A DNA stretch of 64,000 nt. It comes from Stutzerimonas stutzeri. GTDB lineage: Bacteria; Pseudomonadota; Gammaproteobacteria; Pseudomonadales; Pseudomonadaceae. Of the stretch, positions 1 through 7,560 are shown piece by piece; the stretch's first letter is position 1; each line of letters starts with the position of its first letter. The position numbers were made by a program, and so were the translations under genes. The DNA lies in contig DDVX01000018.1 of the NCBI GenBank assembly GCA_002345575.1, positions 1-64,000 of the forward strand, written 5' to 3'. The notes under the pieces are model-generated. The model was given only the letters and a program-made list of their open reading frames with translations. It did no database searches and was not told the origin of the DNA.

Positions 1-29
1 GCTAAAGGCCTGCGCCGGAGAAGGTGCGC

Positions 30-57
30 ATTATAGGCACCCCAGATCTCACGTCAA
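30..57 (-). promoter_or_regulatory. Strong sigma-70 promoter reading left out of the window
   Basis: On the minus strand a TTGACG -35 box (52-57) and a perfect TATAAT -10 box (30-35) are separated by 16 bp. A GC-rich discriminator, GCGCACC, follows the -10 box. Such discriminators are typical of stable-RNA and ribosomal-protein promoters under stringent control. The transcribed gene lies outside the window, so its identity is unknown. Confidence 0.7.
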
Positions 58-170
58 CCGCTATTTGAGGTTTTATTCGGCGAGCACATTGAGGTCAACG
101 CAGCGCCTACTGACAAACGCAGGACCACCTCATGACAGCCGTTCCATGTGCATTGCGCTAAGCTCGGCAT

Positions 171-761
171 ATGAACTATCTAGCGCACCTTCATCTAGGC
201 GGTCCTCAGCCTAGCGATATGCTCGGCAGCCTTTATGGCGACTTCGTCAAGGGACCGCTGAATGGCCAATGGCCCACCAATATCGAAGCCGGCATTCGGC
301 TACATCGACAGATCGATGCCTACACCGACAGTCATCCGCTGGTATTGCAGGCCAAGCAGCGCTTTCCTAGTGAGCGCCGTCGCTATGCGGGAATATTGAT
401 CGACCTGTTCTTCGATCACTGCCTAGCGATGCACTGGAATGAATATGCCGACGAACCCCTGAGTATTTTTACTGCGCGAGCCTATCAGGCACTACAAGAC
501 GAGGAGACAAAGCTGCCTGGCAAGCTCGCATTGATCGCGCCGCGCATGGCCGCCCAAGACTGGCTCGGCAGCTACCGAAACTTCTCTGTGATGGAGCAGG
601 TTGTAACGGCGATGAGCCGCAGATTGTCACGTCCCGAAGGCCTTGCCGGTGGAGCCCTAGAGCTAGAGCGGCTGTATGAACCCCTCCAGCGGGATTTCCA
701 CGATTTTTATCCATTGCTGCAGGTCTTCGCCAAACAAAACAGCACTGCCCACCTTGAGTGA
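171..761 (+). CDS. acpH: Acyl carrier protein phosphodiesterase
   Basis: This 196-residue protein matches the AcpH family along its length. It begins MNYLAHLHL and continues with an SLYGDFVKG segment and a GIRLHRQIDAYTDSHP segment, which carry the His/Asp residues expected of a metal-dependent HD-like phosphohydrolase. AcpH removes the 4'-phosphopantetheine arm from holo-ACP to regenerate apo-ACP in the cytoplasm. It stands alone, between a leftward promoter at the window edge and a convergent flavodoxin gene. The start is the first ATG of the frame; no strong Shine-Dalgarno sequence precedes it. Confidence 0.9.
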   Translation: MNYLAHLHLGGPQPSDMLGSLYGDFVKGPLNGQWPTNIEAGIRLHRQIDAYTDSHPLVLQAKQRFPSERRRYAGILIDLFFDHCLAMHWNEYADEPLSIFTARAYQALQDEETKLPGKLALIAPRMAAQDWLGSYRNFSVMEQVVTAMSRRLSRPEGLAGGALELERLYEPLQRDFHDFYPLLQVFAKQNSTAHLE

Positions 762-804
762 TACTTAAAAACTTGCCCGAGCACTATTTATAGAGAGAGT
801 CCGC

Positions 805-1257
805 TCAGCTTCGTAGCGCCGCAGCGAAGCTGTCTAGCCAGGGTTCGGCATCGCTTTCAGGGGTCACCGTCTCACTTGCATCGAGGCGTAGCATTTCCAC
901 TACCTCGCGCACACCAAGCTCGGCAAACAGCTCGCGAACCAACTCCCCTCCACCACAGAAAGTAGCTCCGTAACTGGCGTCACCCAAAGCAATAACGCCG
1001 CCCGGCAAGCCTCCCCACGCCGGAAACTCATCGCGAATCGCCAAGTACAGTGGCATGAAGCTGTCTGGTAGTTCCCCCATACCCGTAGTTGCCATCACCA
1101 CCAGCAGCGCTTGCGGAGCGAACTCAACTATCTGCGAAAGCTGTGCACGCGGGTCATGCCAAGCCTCGAAACCAGCGGCCTGCAGTCTAATGGCAGCATG
1201 CCTGGCGACATCTTCGGCCGTGCCGTAGACCGTACCGGAAAGAATGGCCACTCTCAT
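805..1257 (-). CDS. Flavodoxin (MioC-like)
   Basis: This 150-residue protein carries a flavodoxin fold. The N-terminal SGTVYGTAEDVA segment is the FMN phosphate-binding loop, and MATTGMGELPDSF and LGDASYGATFCGGG are the two later FMN-contact loops. It should be a small soluble one-electron carrier; its partner cannot be read from the sequence. The reading frame stays open upstream, but the ATG at 1257 is preferred because it follows a GGAG with good spacing and lies directly before the conserved first beta strand. Its position next to the PilZ-like/folM/folX block resembles P. aeruginosa PA3435-PA3439. Confidence 0.88.
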   Translation of the reverse strand: MRVAILSGTVYGTAEDVARHAAIRLQAAGFEAWHDPRAQLSQIVEFAPQALLVVMATTGMGELPDSFMPLYLAIRDEFPAWGGLPGGVIALGDASYGATFCGGGELVRELFAELGVREVVEMLRLDASETVTPESDAEPWLDSFAAALRS

Positions 1258-1455
1258 AATCGACTCCATTGCTAATTGAAGTCGGTCATTATGCCGCATT
1301 CGCGCATCACCTCTGCGTACCCGTTGACGATGCAAAGCCAGGGAACCGGGCTATATAGACGATGTCGTATGGGCATCCTGATAATGGCTCACCCCCTTCG
1401 ACTCGGCTGGCCAGGATGGAAAGGATCAGCCAACCGCCTCGAAAAGGACTGAAAG

Positions 1456-2082
1456 ATGGCGGACAAAATAGCCCTCACCCGCACTGAGCTTGCCTATATC
1501 AACAAGCTTCTCAGTGAATCACCAGAATCTGAGCCCGGTGAAATTCAGTCCGGCTTCCATGTCGACGGCGGCGAGCATGCCAATGGTCTGTTGCTGCAGC
1601 TGGCGGCAAAGGCAAGCCTTACGCTCGAAGCGCAGCTGGAGCGTTATTGCATGAGTTTTCCGCTACGCCTGAGTGAAGACGAACTTCACGGCGTACATTT
1701 GCAACTGGCGCCACCGACCATCTACGAGCGCGGCCCTATCCTCAGAGCCTGGCGACTGCATTTGGACGAACCTCTTGCACTGCTTTCGGACGACGGTCGC
1801 AAAACCGCATTGAGCGTACATGAGCTGTCACCCCACGGACTGCTGGTGGACACCGGCCCGAAGAAAGCTCCCAAACGACTTCACCTGCAGCTGCCATTGC
1901 CTGGCGAAAACCCCGTCAAATTTGACGCTCAGCAGGTCCGTAATACCGCAGGCGGGCTGACAGTCTACGAAGTCGAGTATCAAAACAAGGATGCCGAGCG
2001 CATCCGCTCCTATCTGTATGAGCAACATCAGCGCCTGCACCCCGAGCTGCAGCAGGAGTTGCCCGTCGAAAGCCCTAACTGA
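1456..2082 (+). CDS. PilZ-like protein of unknown function
   Basis: This soluble protein of 208 residues has no signal peptide or membrane segment. The middle region contains ELSPHGLLVDTG (about residues 124-135), which resembles the D/NxSxxG turn of PilZ domains. The canonical RxxxR c-di-GMP-binding motif is not evident, so nucleotide binding is doubtful. The C-terminal helix (RIRSYLYEQHQRLHPEL) also resembles the end of PilZ proteins. It precedes folM by 84 bp, as a homologous unknown gene does in P. aeruginosa. The existence of the gene is well supported; the domain call is tentative. Confidence 0.7.
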   Translation: MADKIALTRTELAYINKLLSESPESEPGEIQSGFHVDGGEHANGLLLQLAAKASLTLEAQLERYCMSFPLRLSEDELHGVHLQLAPPTIYERGPILRAWRLHLDEPLALLSDDGRKTALSVHELSPHGLLVDTGPKKAPKRLHLQLPLPGENPVKFDAQQVRNTAGGLTVYEVEYQNKDAERIRSYLYEQHQRLHPELQQELPVESPN

Positions 2083-2166
2083 CAAACCTTGGCGCCGCCT
2101 GGTGTAAGCTGCTCGACATTCGCGCCGCCGCAGCGAGCGCCCTGACCACCCGCTCATTCGTGAAAC

Positions 2167-2877
2167 ATGAACCAGCCACAGCCCCCAATACTGATTACCG
2201 GAGCCAGCCAGCGTATCGGCCTGTACTGTGCCGAACGTCTGCTCGCCGAAGGCCAGCCAGTTATTGTCAGTTATCGCACCCACCGCGCCAGCCTCGACCG
2301 GCTACGTGATCGCGGGGCAATAACACTCCAGGCGGACTTTTCCGGCGCTGACTCAACTCATGCATTTATCGCCACGCTGAAACAACAGACTTCTTCCTTG
2401 CGCGCGATCGTCCACAACGCATCGGACTGGCACATCGAAACACCCGGCCGAGAAGCCGAAGTATTTCAGCGAATGTTCGAAGTTCATATGCTCGCGCCTT
2501 ACCTGATTAACTTGCATTGCGCCGAGCTACTGCAGCATGGTGGTCCAGCCGACATCATCCATATCGGTGACGATGTCACACGCCGCGGCAGCAAAAAGCA
2601 CATTGCCTACGCCGCTAGCAAAGCCGGACTGGACAACCTCACCCTATCCTTCGCCAGTAGCCTGGCGCCTGCTATAAAGGTCAACGCAATAGCGCCGGCG
2701 CTGATACAGTTCAACTCGGACGATGACGAGGAATATCGGCGCAAGGCACTAGCTAAATCCGCGCTGCGTATTGAACCCGGCGCGGATGTGATCTATCAGA
2801 GCCTGCGTTACCTGCTGGACAACCCTTACGTCACCGGCACGATATTAAGCGTCAACGGTGGACGCCATCTGATCTGA
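2167..2877 (+). CDS. folM: Dihydromonapterin reductase, SDR family
   Basis: This 236-residue short-chain dehydrogenase reduces dihydromonapterin to tetrahydromonapterin with NADPH, the pterin cofactor for phenylalanine hydroxylase in pseudomonads. It has the FolM-type nucleotide loop TGASQRIG in place of the usual TGxxxGIG, followed by HNAS, the catalytic YAASK (about residues 157-161) and the C-terminal TGTILSVNGGRHL. FolX follows 17 bp downstream, which strongly supports the pterin role over a generic reductase. No FolE-type GTP cyclohydrolase lies between them. Confidence 0.9.
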   Translation: MNQPQPPILITGASQRIGLYCAERLLAEGQPVIVSYRTHRASLDRLRDRGAITLQADFSGADSTHAFIATLKQQTSSLRAIVHNASDWHIETPGREAEVFQRMFEVHMLAPYLINLHCAELLQHGGPADIIHIGDDVTRRGSKKHIAYAASKAGLDNLTLSFASSLAPAIKVNAIAPALIQFNSDDDEEYRRKALAKSALRIEPGADVIYQSLRYLLDNPYVTGTILSVNGGRHLI

Positions 2878-2894
2878 CTCTCAAAGGGAAAACC

Positions 2895-3269
2895 ATGCCC
2901 CGACTGGAACCTTCGATGGCGCGTATACGCGTCAAGGACCTGAGACTTCGCACCTTCATTGGTATAAAGGAGGAGGAAATAATCAACAAGCAGGACGTGT
3001 TGATTAACCTGACGATGCTCTATCCGGCTGCCGATGCGGTTCGCGACAACGACATTGAACATGCCCTGAACTACCGCACCATCACCAAGGCCGTCATCCA
3101 GCACGTCGAGGACAACCGCTTTGCCCTGCTCGAACGGCTCACCCAGGAAATCCTTGACCTGATCATGCAGCACCAGGAGGTGCGCTATGCCGAAGTTGAA
3201 GTCGACAAGCCTCATGCCTTGCGCTTCGCTGAATCGGTATCGATAACCCTGGCGGCCCATCGCGACTGA
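2895..3269 (+). CDS. folX: Dihydroneopterin triphosphate 2'-epimerase
   Basis: This protein of 124 residues belongs to the FolB/FolX tunnelling fold. It carries LRTFIGIKEEE at the start, a central ALNYRTITKAVIQHVE segment, FALLERLTQEIL, and the C-terminal VEVDKPHALRFAESVSITL. FolX converts dihydroneopterin triphosphate into dihydromonapterin triphosphate, one step before FolM. Pairing with folM favours FolX over FolB. The frame starts at ATG 2895 after AAAGGGAAAACC. A start at the internal MARIRVKDL is possible and would remove seven residues. Confidence 0.88.
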   Translation: MPRLEPSMARIRVKDLRLRTFIGIKEEEIINKQDVLINLTMLYPAADAVRDNDIEHALNYRTITKAVIQHVEDNRFALLERLTQEILDLIMQHQEVRYAEVEVDKPHALRFAESVSITLAAHRD

Positions 3270-3322
3270 CGATGGCCACGACTCAAGTTTCCGAACTCAC
3301 CCGCAACACCGAGACCCAAGCC

Positions 3323-3616
3323 ATGAATGAACAACAACGCATCGAACTTGAAGCCGCCGCTTTCCGCCGCCTGGTCCAGCACCTGCGCAGCCGCCCGGAT
3401 GCGCAGAACATAGAGCTGATGAACCTGGCTGGCTTCTGCCGCAACTGTCTGTCGAAATGGTACAAGGCAGCCGCAGACGACCTGGACATCGAGGTCAGCA
3501 TGGATCAGGCGCGTGAAGAGATCTATGGAATGCCCTACGCCGAATGGAAGCAGCGCTACCAGAAGGAAGCGACTCCCGAGCAGCAGGCGGCCTTCGAAAA
3601 ATCCCAGAAACCATGA
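3323..3616 (+). CDS. DUF1244 domain protein
   Basis: This is a small soluble protein of 97 residues from the DUF1244 family. Its signature is NLAGFCRNCLSKWY, with two conserved cysteines, followed by an ARE(E)IYGMPYAEWK segment. No biochemical role is established. The frame is open from 3272, but family members begin with an MNEQQRxELEAAAFRRLV-like sequence, so the ATG at 3323 is chosen. Its stop overlaps the next gene's start in an ATGA, indicating translational coupling with the HopJ-like protein, and it follows folX closely. It is probably the distal part of the folM-folX transcript. Confidence 0.82.
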   Translation: MNEQQRIELEAAAFRRLVQHLRSRPDAQNIELMNLAGFCRNCLSKWYKAAADDLDIEVSMDQAREEIYGMPYAEWKQRYQKEATPEQQAAFEKSQKP

Positions 3617-3957
3617 GTGACCTTGGTGTATTTTGCGCCAGCCTCGGCAGGCCCGATCACACCTTCAGTGAAACACTAGCTTTCATCGCTGGCGCTTACG
3701 ACTATCAGCCCTGCCGTTTCTCCAATGGCAACTTGGAAAACGAAGCCGGCGAGAATGAAGGCTCTTGTAAGATTCTAGGGCTTGCGATATTGGAAGGGCT
3801 CACTAGTGAGCAAGCCTTGCTGGCATTCGGCGAACATTACCGTACGGTACTGGCCAAGCCTGAGGGAACGGATCACCGCAACATTCGCGCACTGATGCAG
3901 GCGGGTTTGTCAGGCGTGCGCTTCGATCGGCAGCCGCTGAGGCGCAAGGCAGAATAA
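3613..3957 (+). CDS. HopJ-family protein
   Basis: This 114-residue protein resembles the HopJ type III effector family, with an FIAGAYDYQPCRFSNG segment, an ENEGSCKILGLAILEGL segment and a C-terminal RALMQAGLSGVRFD. Relatives are widespread chromosomal genes in pseudomonads without type III secretion. Nothing around it suggests secretion: there is no hrp box, chaperone or signal. The name is a family label only and a housekeeping role is more likely. Its ATG overlaps the DUF1244 stop (ATGA), so the two are probably co-translated. Confidence 0.82.
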   Translation: MSDLGVFCASLGRPDHTFSETLAFIAGAYDYQPCRFSNGNLENEAGENEGSCKILGLAILEGLTSEQALLAFGEHYRTVLAKPEGTDHRNIRALMQAGLSGVRFDRQPLRRKAE

Positions 3958-3960
3958 AAA

Positions 3961-4002
3961 GGGCCATCCAGCACTTGGGGAAGGCCTGGAAGCGAATGGC
4001 CC
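3961..4002 (-). terminator. Hairpin with T-run on the minus strand
   Basis: GGGCCAT (3961-3967) pairs with ATGGCCC (3996-4002), with further CCAG/CTGG pairing inside. An A-run lies on the left, so the T-run would sit on the minus-strand transcript. No leftward gene reads into it, so its role is uncertain. It may simply stabilise the 3' end of the folM-folX-hopJ transcript. Confidence 0.4.
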
Positions 4003-4145
4003 TGGAAACTTGCAAGCAACTGTGCTCGTTAGGCGCCCCCAACGCCAGTTAGTAATCGCCATGGGCGGCATAGTCAGAATCTATGGGCGTCCGGCTTCGC
4101 TCTCCTGACTTACGACGGCAGCCTTCCATCTCATTCGGAGCCCTA

Positions 4146-4898
4146 ATGCCAACCCCTCTCCTATCCGGCCCGCAGTATCTGCATGACGGTCTGAAACTAA
4201 TTCTCAGTCCAGGTCTGCGTCAGTTCGTGATCCTGCCACTAACGGTGAACCTGCTCGTATTCATCGGCCTGATCTACCTGGCCGTGCGTCAGTTCGGCAG
4301 CTGGGTAGACGCGTTCATGCCCAACCTGCCCGAGTGGCTGATGTTTCTCGAATACATTCTGTGGCCGTTGTTCGTGGCGCTGGTCGTACTGATGGTGTTC
4401 TTCACGTTCACCCTGCTGGCCAACATTATCGCGGCTCCATTCAACGGTTTTCTCGCAGAGAAAGTCGAACTGGTCGCGCGCGGGCAGGATAATTCGCCAC
4501 CCTTCAGCTGGGCCGAACTACTGGCTATGCTGCCACGTACCATCGGGCGCGAGGCGCGCAAGCTAGCTTACTTCGCCCCCAGGGCCCTGGCTTTGCTGGC
4601 TCTATCCTTCATCCCGCTGGCCAACATAGCTGCTGCGCCACTGTGGCTACTATTCGGCGTCTGGATGATGGCAGTGCAATACATCGACTACCCGGCAGAT
4701 AACAATAAAATGAGCTGGAGCGAGATGATGACCTGGCTGCGTGGCCGACGCTGGAAAAGCCTGAGCTTCGGCGCGGCAACCTACGCCGCCCTGCTAGTGC
4801 CGGTGCTCAATCTGCTGATCATGCCGGCAGCCGTTGCCGGGGCGACGCTGTTCTGGGTACGCGAAGGCGGCAAGGGCCAACCTATCACGCACCCCTGA
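4146..4898 (+). CDS. cysZ: Sulfate transporter CysZ-type membrane protein
   Basis: This integral membrane protein of 250 residues has four or more hydrophobic segments: two before a central cytoplasmic loop and two after it. The family signature LLANIIAAPFNGFLAEKVE and a conserved SLGFFPL-like stretch (here LALSFIPLANIAAAPLW) are present. CysZ imports sulfate for cysteine synthesis. The upstream frame is open to 4083, but the ATG at 4146 is preceded by CGGAGCCCTA and matches the family N-terminus (LLSGPQYLHDGLKLIL). No other cys gene is adjacent. Confidence 0.88.
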   Translation: MPTPLLSGPQYLHDGLKLILSPGLRQFVILPLTVNLLVFIGLIYLAVRQFGSWVDAFMPNLPEWLMFLEYILWPLFVALVVLMVFFTFTLLANIIAAPFNGFLAEKVELVARGQDNSPPFSWAELLAMLPRTIGREARKLAYFAPRALALLALSFIPLANIAAAPLWLLFGVWMMAVQYIDYPADNNKMSWSEMMTWLRGRRWKSLSFGAATYAALLVPVLNLLIMPAAVAGATLFWVREGGKGQPITHP

Positions 4899-4929
4899 AC
4901 GGCCTGGAGCGGTGATCTTGAAAGCACGA

Positions 4930-5415
4930 TCAGCCCCCAAGCGCGCTTTCGATGGCCTGGATCAGTTGAGGATCCTCTGGTGCAGTACGTGGTGAGAAAC
5001 GGGCCAGTACACGGCCGTCCCTATCGACGAGAAACTTCTCGAAGTTCCAGCTGATATCACCAGGATAATCTGCGCCCTCGCCCGCCAGCAGACGATACAA
5101 CGGGTGGCGTTGCGGACCATTGACCTCTAGCTTGCCACTCAAGGGAAAGCTGATGCCGTAGTTCTCGGAGCAGAATTGCAAAATCGCTGCATCACTGCCC
5201 GGTTCCTGCGCGCCAAACTGATTGCAGGGGATACCAAGCACACCGAAACCACGCTCCTGATAGCGCTGATGCAGCTCCTGCAGCCCCGCGTATTGCGGAG
5301 TCAGTCCGCATTCGGAGGCTACGTTGACCACCAAGGTCAGCTGCTCTTTCAGCGGGGCAAGCGGGAGCTCTCGACCGTCGAGGCCGGGCAGAACCAGTTC
5401 GTGGAACGCGCTCAT
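4930..5415 (-). CDS. Glutathione peroxidase
   Basis: This 161-residue protein belongs to the glutathione peroxidase family. It contains NVASECGLT with the peroxidatic Cys where the selenium enzymes have selenocysteine, GIPCNQFGAQEPG with the catalytic Gln, and WNFEKFLVDRDG with the catalytic Trp/Asn. It should reduce hydroperoxides, probably with thioredoxin or glutathione. There is no signal peptide, so it is cytoplasmic. It lies downstream of slyD on the same strand, as the gpx gene does near slyD in P. aeruginosa (PA0838/PA0837). Co-transcription is possible but a weak terminator-like hairpin separates them. Confidence 0.92.
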   Translation of the reverse strand: MSAFHELVLPGLDGRELPLAPLKEQLTLVVNVASECGLTPQYAGLQELHQRYQERGFGVLGIPCNQFGAQEPGSDAAILQFCSENYGISFPLSGKLEVNGPQRHPLYRLLAGEGADYPGDISWNFEKFLVDRDGRVLARFSPRTAPEDPQLIQAIESALGG

Positions 5416-5439
5416 TTTTCTCTACTCCAGAAGATACAA

Positions 5440-5466
5440 AAGCGCTCCGACAAAACCGAAGCGCTT
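5440..5466 (-). terminator. Possible slyD terminator
   Basis: On the minus strand AAGCGCT pairs with AGCGCTT (seven base pairs, 13-nt loop), followed by TTTTG. It lies between the slyD stop and the start of the glutathione peroxidase gene. The stem is short, so termination may be partial. Confidence 0.4.
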
Positions 5467-5521
5467 CCAGGGTCCGGTCGAACTCAGCAGAGCTTCGACC
5501 GCTCACCTCGCTGGGGGTGAA

Positions 5522-6007
5522 TCAGTGCTGATGGCCACCTTCACCGTGGACGTGGCCGTGGGCGACTTCTTCTTCGCTGGCGTCACGTACGCTGACAATC
5601 TTGACGTCGAAGTTGAGACGCTGGCCAGCGAGCGGATGGTTGCCATCGACAATCACGTCATCACCTTCCACATCGCGGATAGTGACAATTTGCATACCGC
5701 CGTCCGGACCGGAAGCATGGAACTGCATTCCCACTTCCAATTCATCGACACCCTCGAACATGGCGCGGTTAAGTGTCGCAACCAGCTCCGGGCTGTACTC
5801 GCCGTAGGCGTCCTGCGGCTCGATGGCGACTTTGACCTCGTCCCCGCCCTGCTTGCCTTCTAGGGCTTTTTCAAGGCCAGCGATAATGTTGCCTGCACCG
5901 TGCAGGTAGACCAGCGGGGCGCCGCCGGCCGAGCTGTCGATCACCTCACCAGCATCATTAGTGAGGGTATAGTCGATTGACACAGCCTTGTTAGCGGCAA
6001 TCTGCAT
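5522..6007 (-). CDS. slyD: FKBP-type peptidyl-prolyl isomerase SlyD
   Basis: This 161-residue protein has the split FKBP domain (GEVIDSS, PLVYLHGAGNIIAGLEKAL) with the inserted IF chaperone domain (about residues 70-125: AIEPQDAYGEYSPEL, GMQFHASGPDG). The C-terminal tail is His-rich (HGHVHGEGGHQH) and expected to bind nickel. The tail is shorter than in E. coli SlyD. It folds proteins and may help nickel delivery. The frame extends far upstream, but the ATG at 6007 matches the family start (MQIAANKAVSIDYTL). It is divergent from ackA, with about 240 bp between them. Confidence 0.93.
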   Translation of the reverse strand: MQIAANKAVSIDYTLTNDAGEVIDSSAGGAPLVYLHGAGNIIAGLEKALEGKQGGDEVKVAIEPQDAYGEYSPELVATLNRAMFEGVDELEVGMQFHASGPDGGMQIVTIRDVEGDDVIVDGNHPLAGQRLNFDVKIVSVRDASEEEVAHGHVHGEGGHQH

Positions 6008-6250
6008 GAGGCGAAACCTTTTACTGGGAAATGTGGGGAGAAAGTTTAACCGGGGGCGCTGATGATTGCGAATCAGGGTCGGATAAACGGAGCAACCCAG
6101 GCACCTGCTGGAGATATGTAGTCCTGCCTCGGTTGGGGCTACATACAACCTTTGGAGAGCATCCATTCCCACAATAGCTGTGCAAGAATCATTGGCAGAA
6201 ATGATAGACGACTCTACTCAACAATTACTGACTATAAATAAGGAGCACCG

Positions 6251-7438
6251 ATGTCGGCTCGTAACATCCTTGTGATCAACTGCGGCAGCTCGTCGATGAA
6301 GTTCGCGCTGGTGAACGAAGAGCAGGCCACATTCCCTCTGCAAGGCCTGGCCGAACGCCTCGGCAGTCCCGAAGCGGTGCTTCACTGGCAATTTGGCGAC
6401 AACAAGCAGAGCCTTGAAATTCCGGGCGCTGATCATCATGCAGCGCTGCAGCACGTCCTGCCGATGGCACAGGAAGCCTCAGGTGGCCAACTCGCCGCTA
6501 TCGGCCACCGTGTAGTGCATGGTGGTGAGCACTTCACGGGTTCCTGCCTGATCAATGAAGAAGTCTTGCAGGCCATTCGCGACAACGCGCAACTGGCTCC
6601 GCTACACAACCCGGCTAACTTGGTCGGCATCAACGCCACCCTCGATCTGTTCTCCGATCTGCCGCAAGTGGCCGTTTTCGACACAGCTTTCCATCAGAGC
6701 ATGCCCGAGCATGCTTACCGCTACGCGGTGCCTGAGTTCCTCTACAAGGAACACAGCGTGCGTCGTTACGGTTTTCACGGCACCAGCCACAACTACGTCA
6801 GCAAGCGCGCCGCTGAAATGGCTGATTTGCCGGTCGAAGACAGCTGCTGGCTGACCGCCCACTTGGGCAACGGTTGTTCGACATGCGCCGTGGTCAATGG
6901 CGAAAGCCTTGACACCAGCATGGGGCTTACACCGCTTGAAGGCCTGGTAATGGGTACGCGCAGCGGTGATGTCGATCCGAACCTGCACAGCTACCTGAAC
7001 CGCACTCTGGGCTGGAGCCTAGAGCAGATCGACCGCGTACTTAACCACGACAGCGGCATCAAGGGCCTGTCCGGGCTTTCCAACGATATGCGCACTCTCT
7101 ACGAAGCGCGCGTGGCCGGTCACGCGGGCGCAAACCTGGCGTTCGAGGTGTTCTGCTACCGCCTGGCCAAGTCCCTGGCGGGTATGGCCTGCGCACTGCC
7201 GAAGCTCGACGGCCTGATCTTCACCGGTGGTATCGGCGAAAACTCGGTCGCTGTGCGCGAACGCACTCTGGAACACCTCAAACTGTTCAACTTTAAGCTC
7301 GACAAAGCCGCTAACGAGCGTTGCACCCGCGGTGTCGCTGGCGAAATCCAGGCAGAAGGCAGCCCTCGTGTGCTGGTGGTGCCGACCAACGAGGAGCGCC
7401 AGATCGCTCTGGAGTCGCTCGAACTGCTCGACGCCTGA
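6251..7438 (+). CDS. ackA: Acetate kinase
   Basis: This protein of 395 residues is the ASKHA-fold kinase that interconverts acetyl phosphate and acetate with ADP/ATP. Visible signatures are VINCGSSSMKFAL at the N-terminus, RVVHGGEHF, VAVFDTAFHQSMPE, RRYGFHGTSH with the catalytic His, AHLGNGCS, TPLEGLVMGTRSGDVDP and FTGGIGENS. An AGGAG (6241-6245) sets the start. Pta lies 122 bp downstream, with an apparent terminator in the gap, so read-through would control the ratio of the two enzymes. Confidence 0.97.
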   Translation: MSARNILVINCGSSSMKFALVNEEQATFPLQGLAERLGSPEAVLHWQFGDNKQSLEIPGADHHAALQHVLPMAQEASGGQLAAIGHRVVHGGEHFTGSCLINEEVLQAIRDNAQLAPLHNPANLVGINATLDLFSDLPQVAVFDTAFHQSMPEHAYRYAVPEFLYKEHSVRRYGFHGTSHNYVSKRAAEMADLPVEDSCWLTAHLGNGCSTCAVVNGESLDTSMGLTPLEGLVMGTRSGDVDPNLHSYLNRTLGWSLEQIDRVLNHDSGIKGLSGLSNDMRTLYEARVAGHAGANLAFEVFCYRLAKSLAGMACALPKLDGLIFTGGIGENSVAVRERTLEHLKLFNFKLDKAANERCTRGVAGEIQAEGSPRVLVVPTNEERQIALESLELLDA

Positions 7439-7476
7439 AGCTGACGTCTGAAGAACCGCGCAGGCACGCGTGGCAC

Positions 7477-7513
7477 AACAAACCCGAGGCCCCTTCAGCG
7501 CGTCGGGTTTGTT
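7477..7513 (+). terminator. Intrinsic terminator/attenuator between ackA and pta
   Basis: An 11-bp perfect stem pairs AACAAACCCGA (7477-7487) with TCGGGTTTGTT (7503-7513) across a 15-nt loop. The T-rich arm runs into TTGTT. It sits between two genes of one pathway, so it may terminate only part of the ackA transcripts. Confidence 0.75.
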
Positions 7514-7560
7514 TTGTTCACCCATGCATTGCCCGACCCTCTGTTTGACAGGAGATTCCC

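Noticed and set aside
3613..3957. HopJ-like protein as a true secreted type III effector
   Set aside because: No secretion genes, hrp box or chaperone are nearby, and homologs are widespread in non-pathogens.
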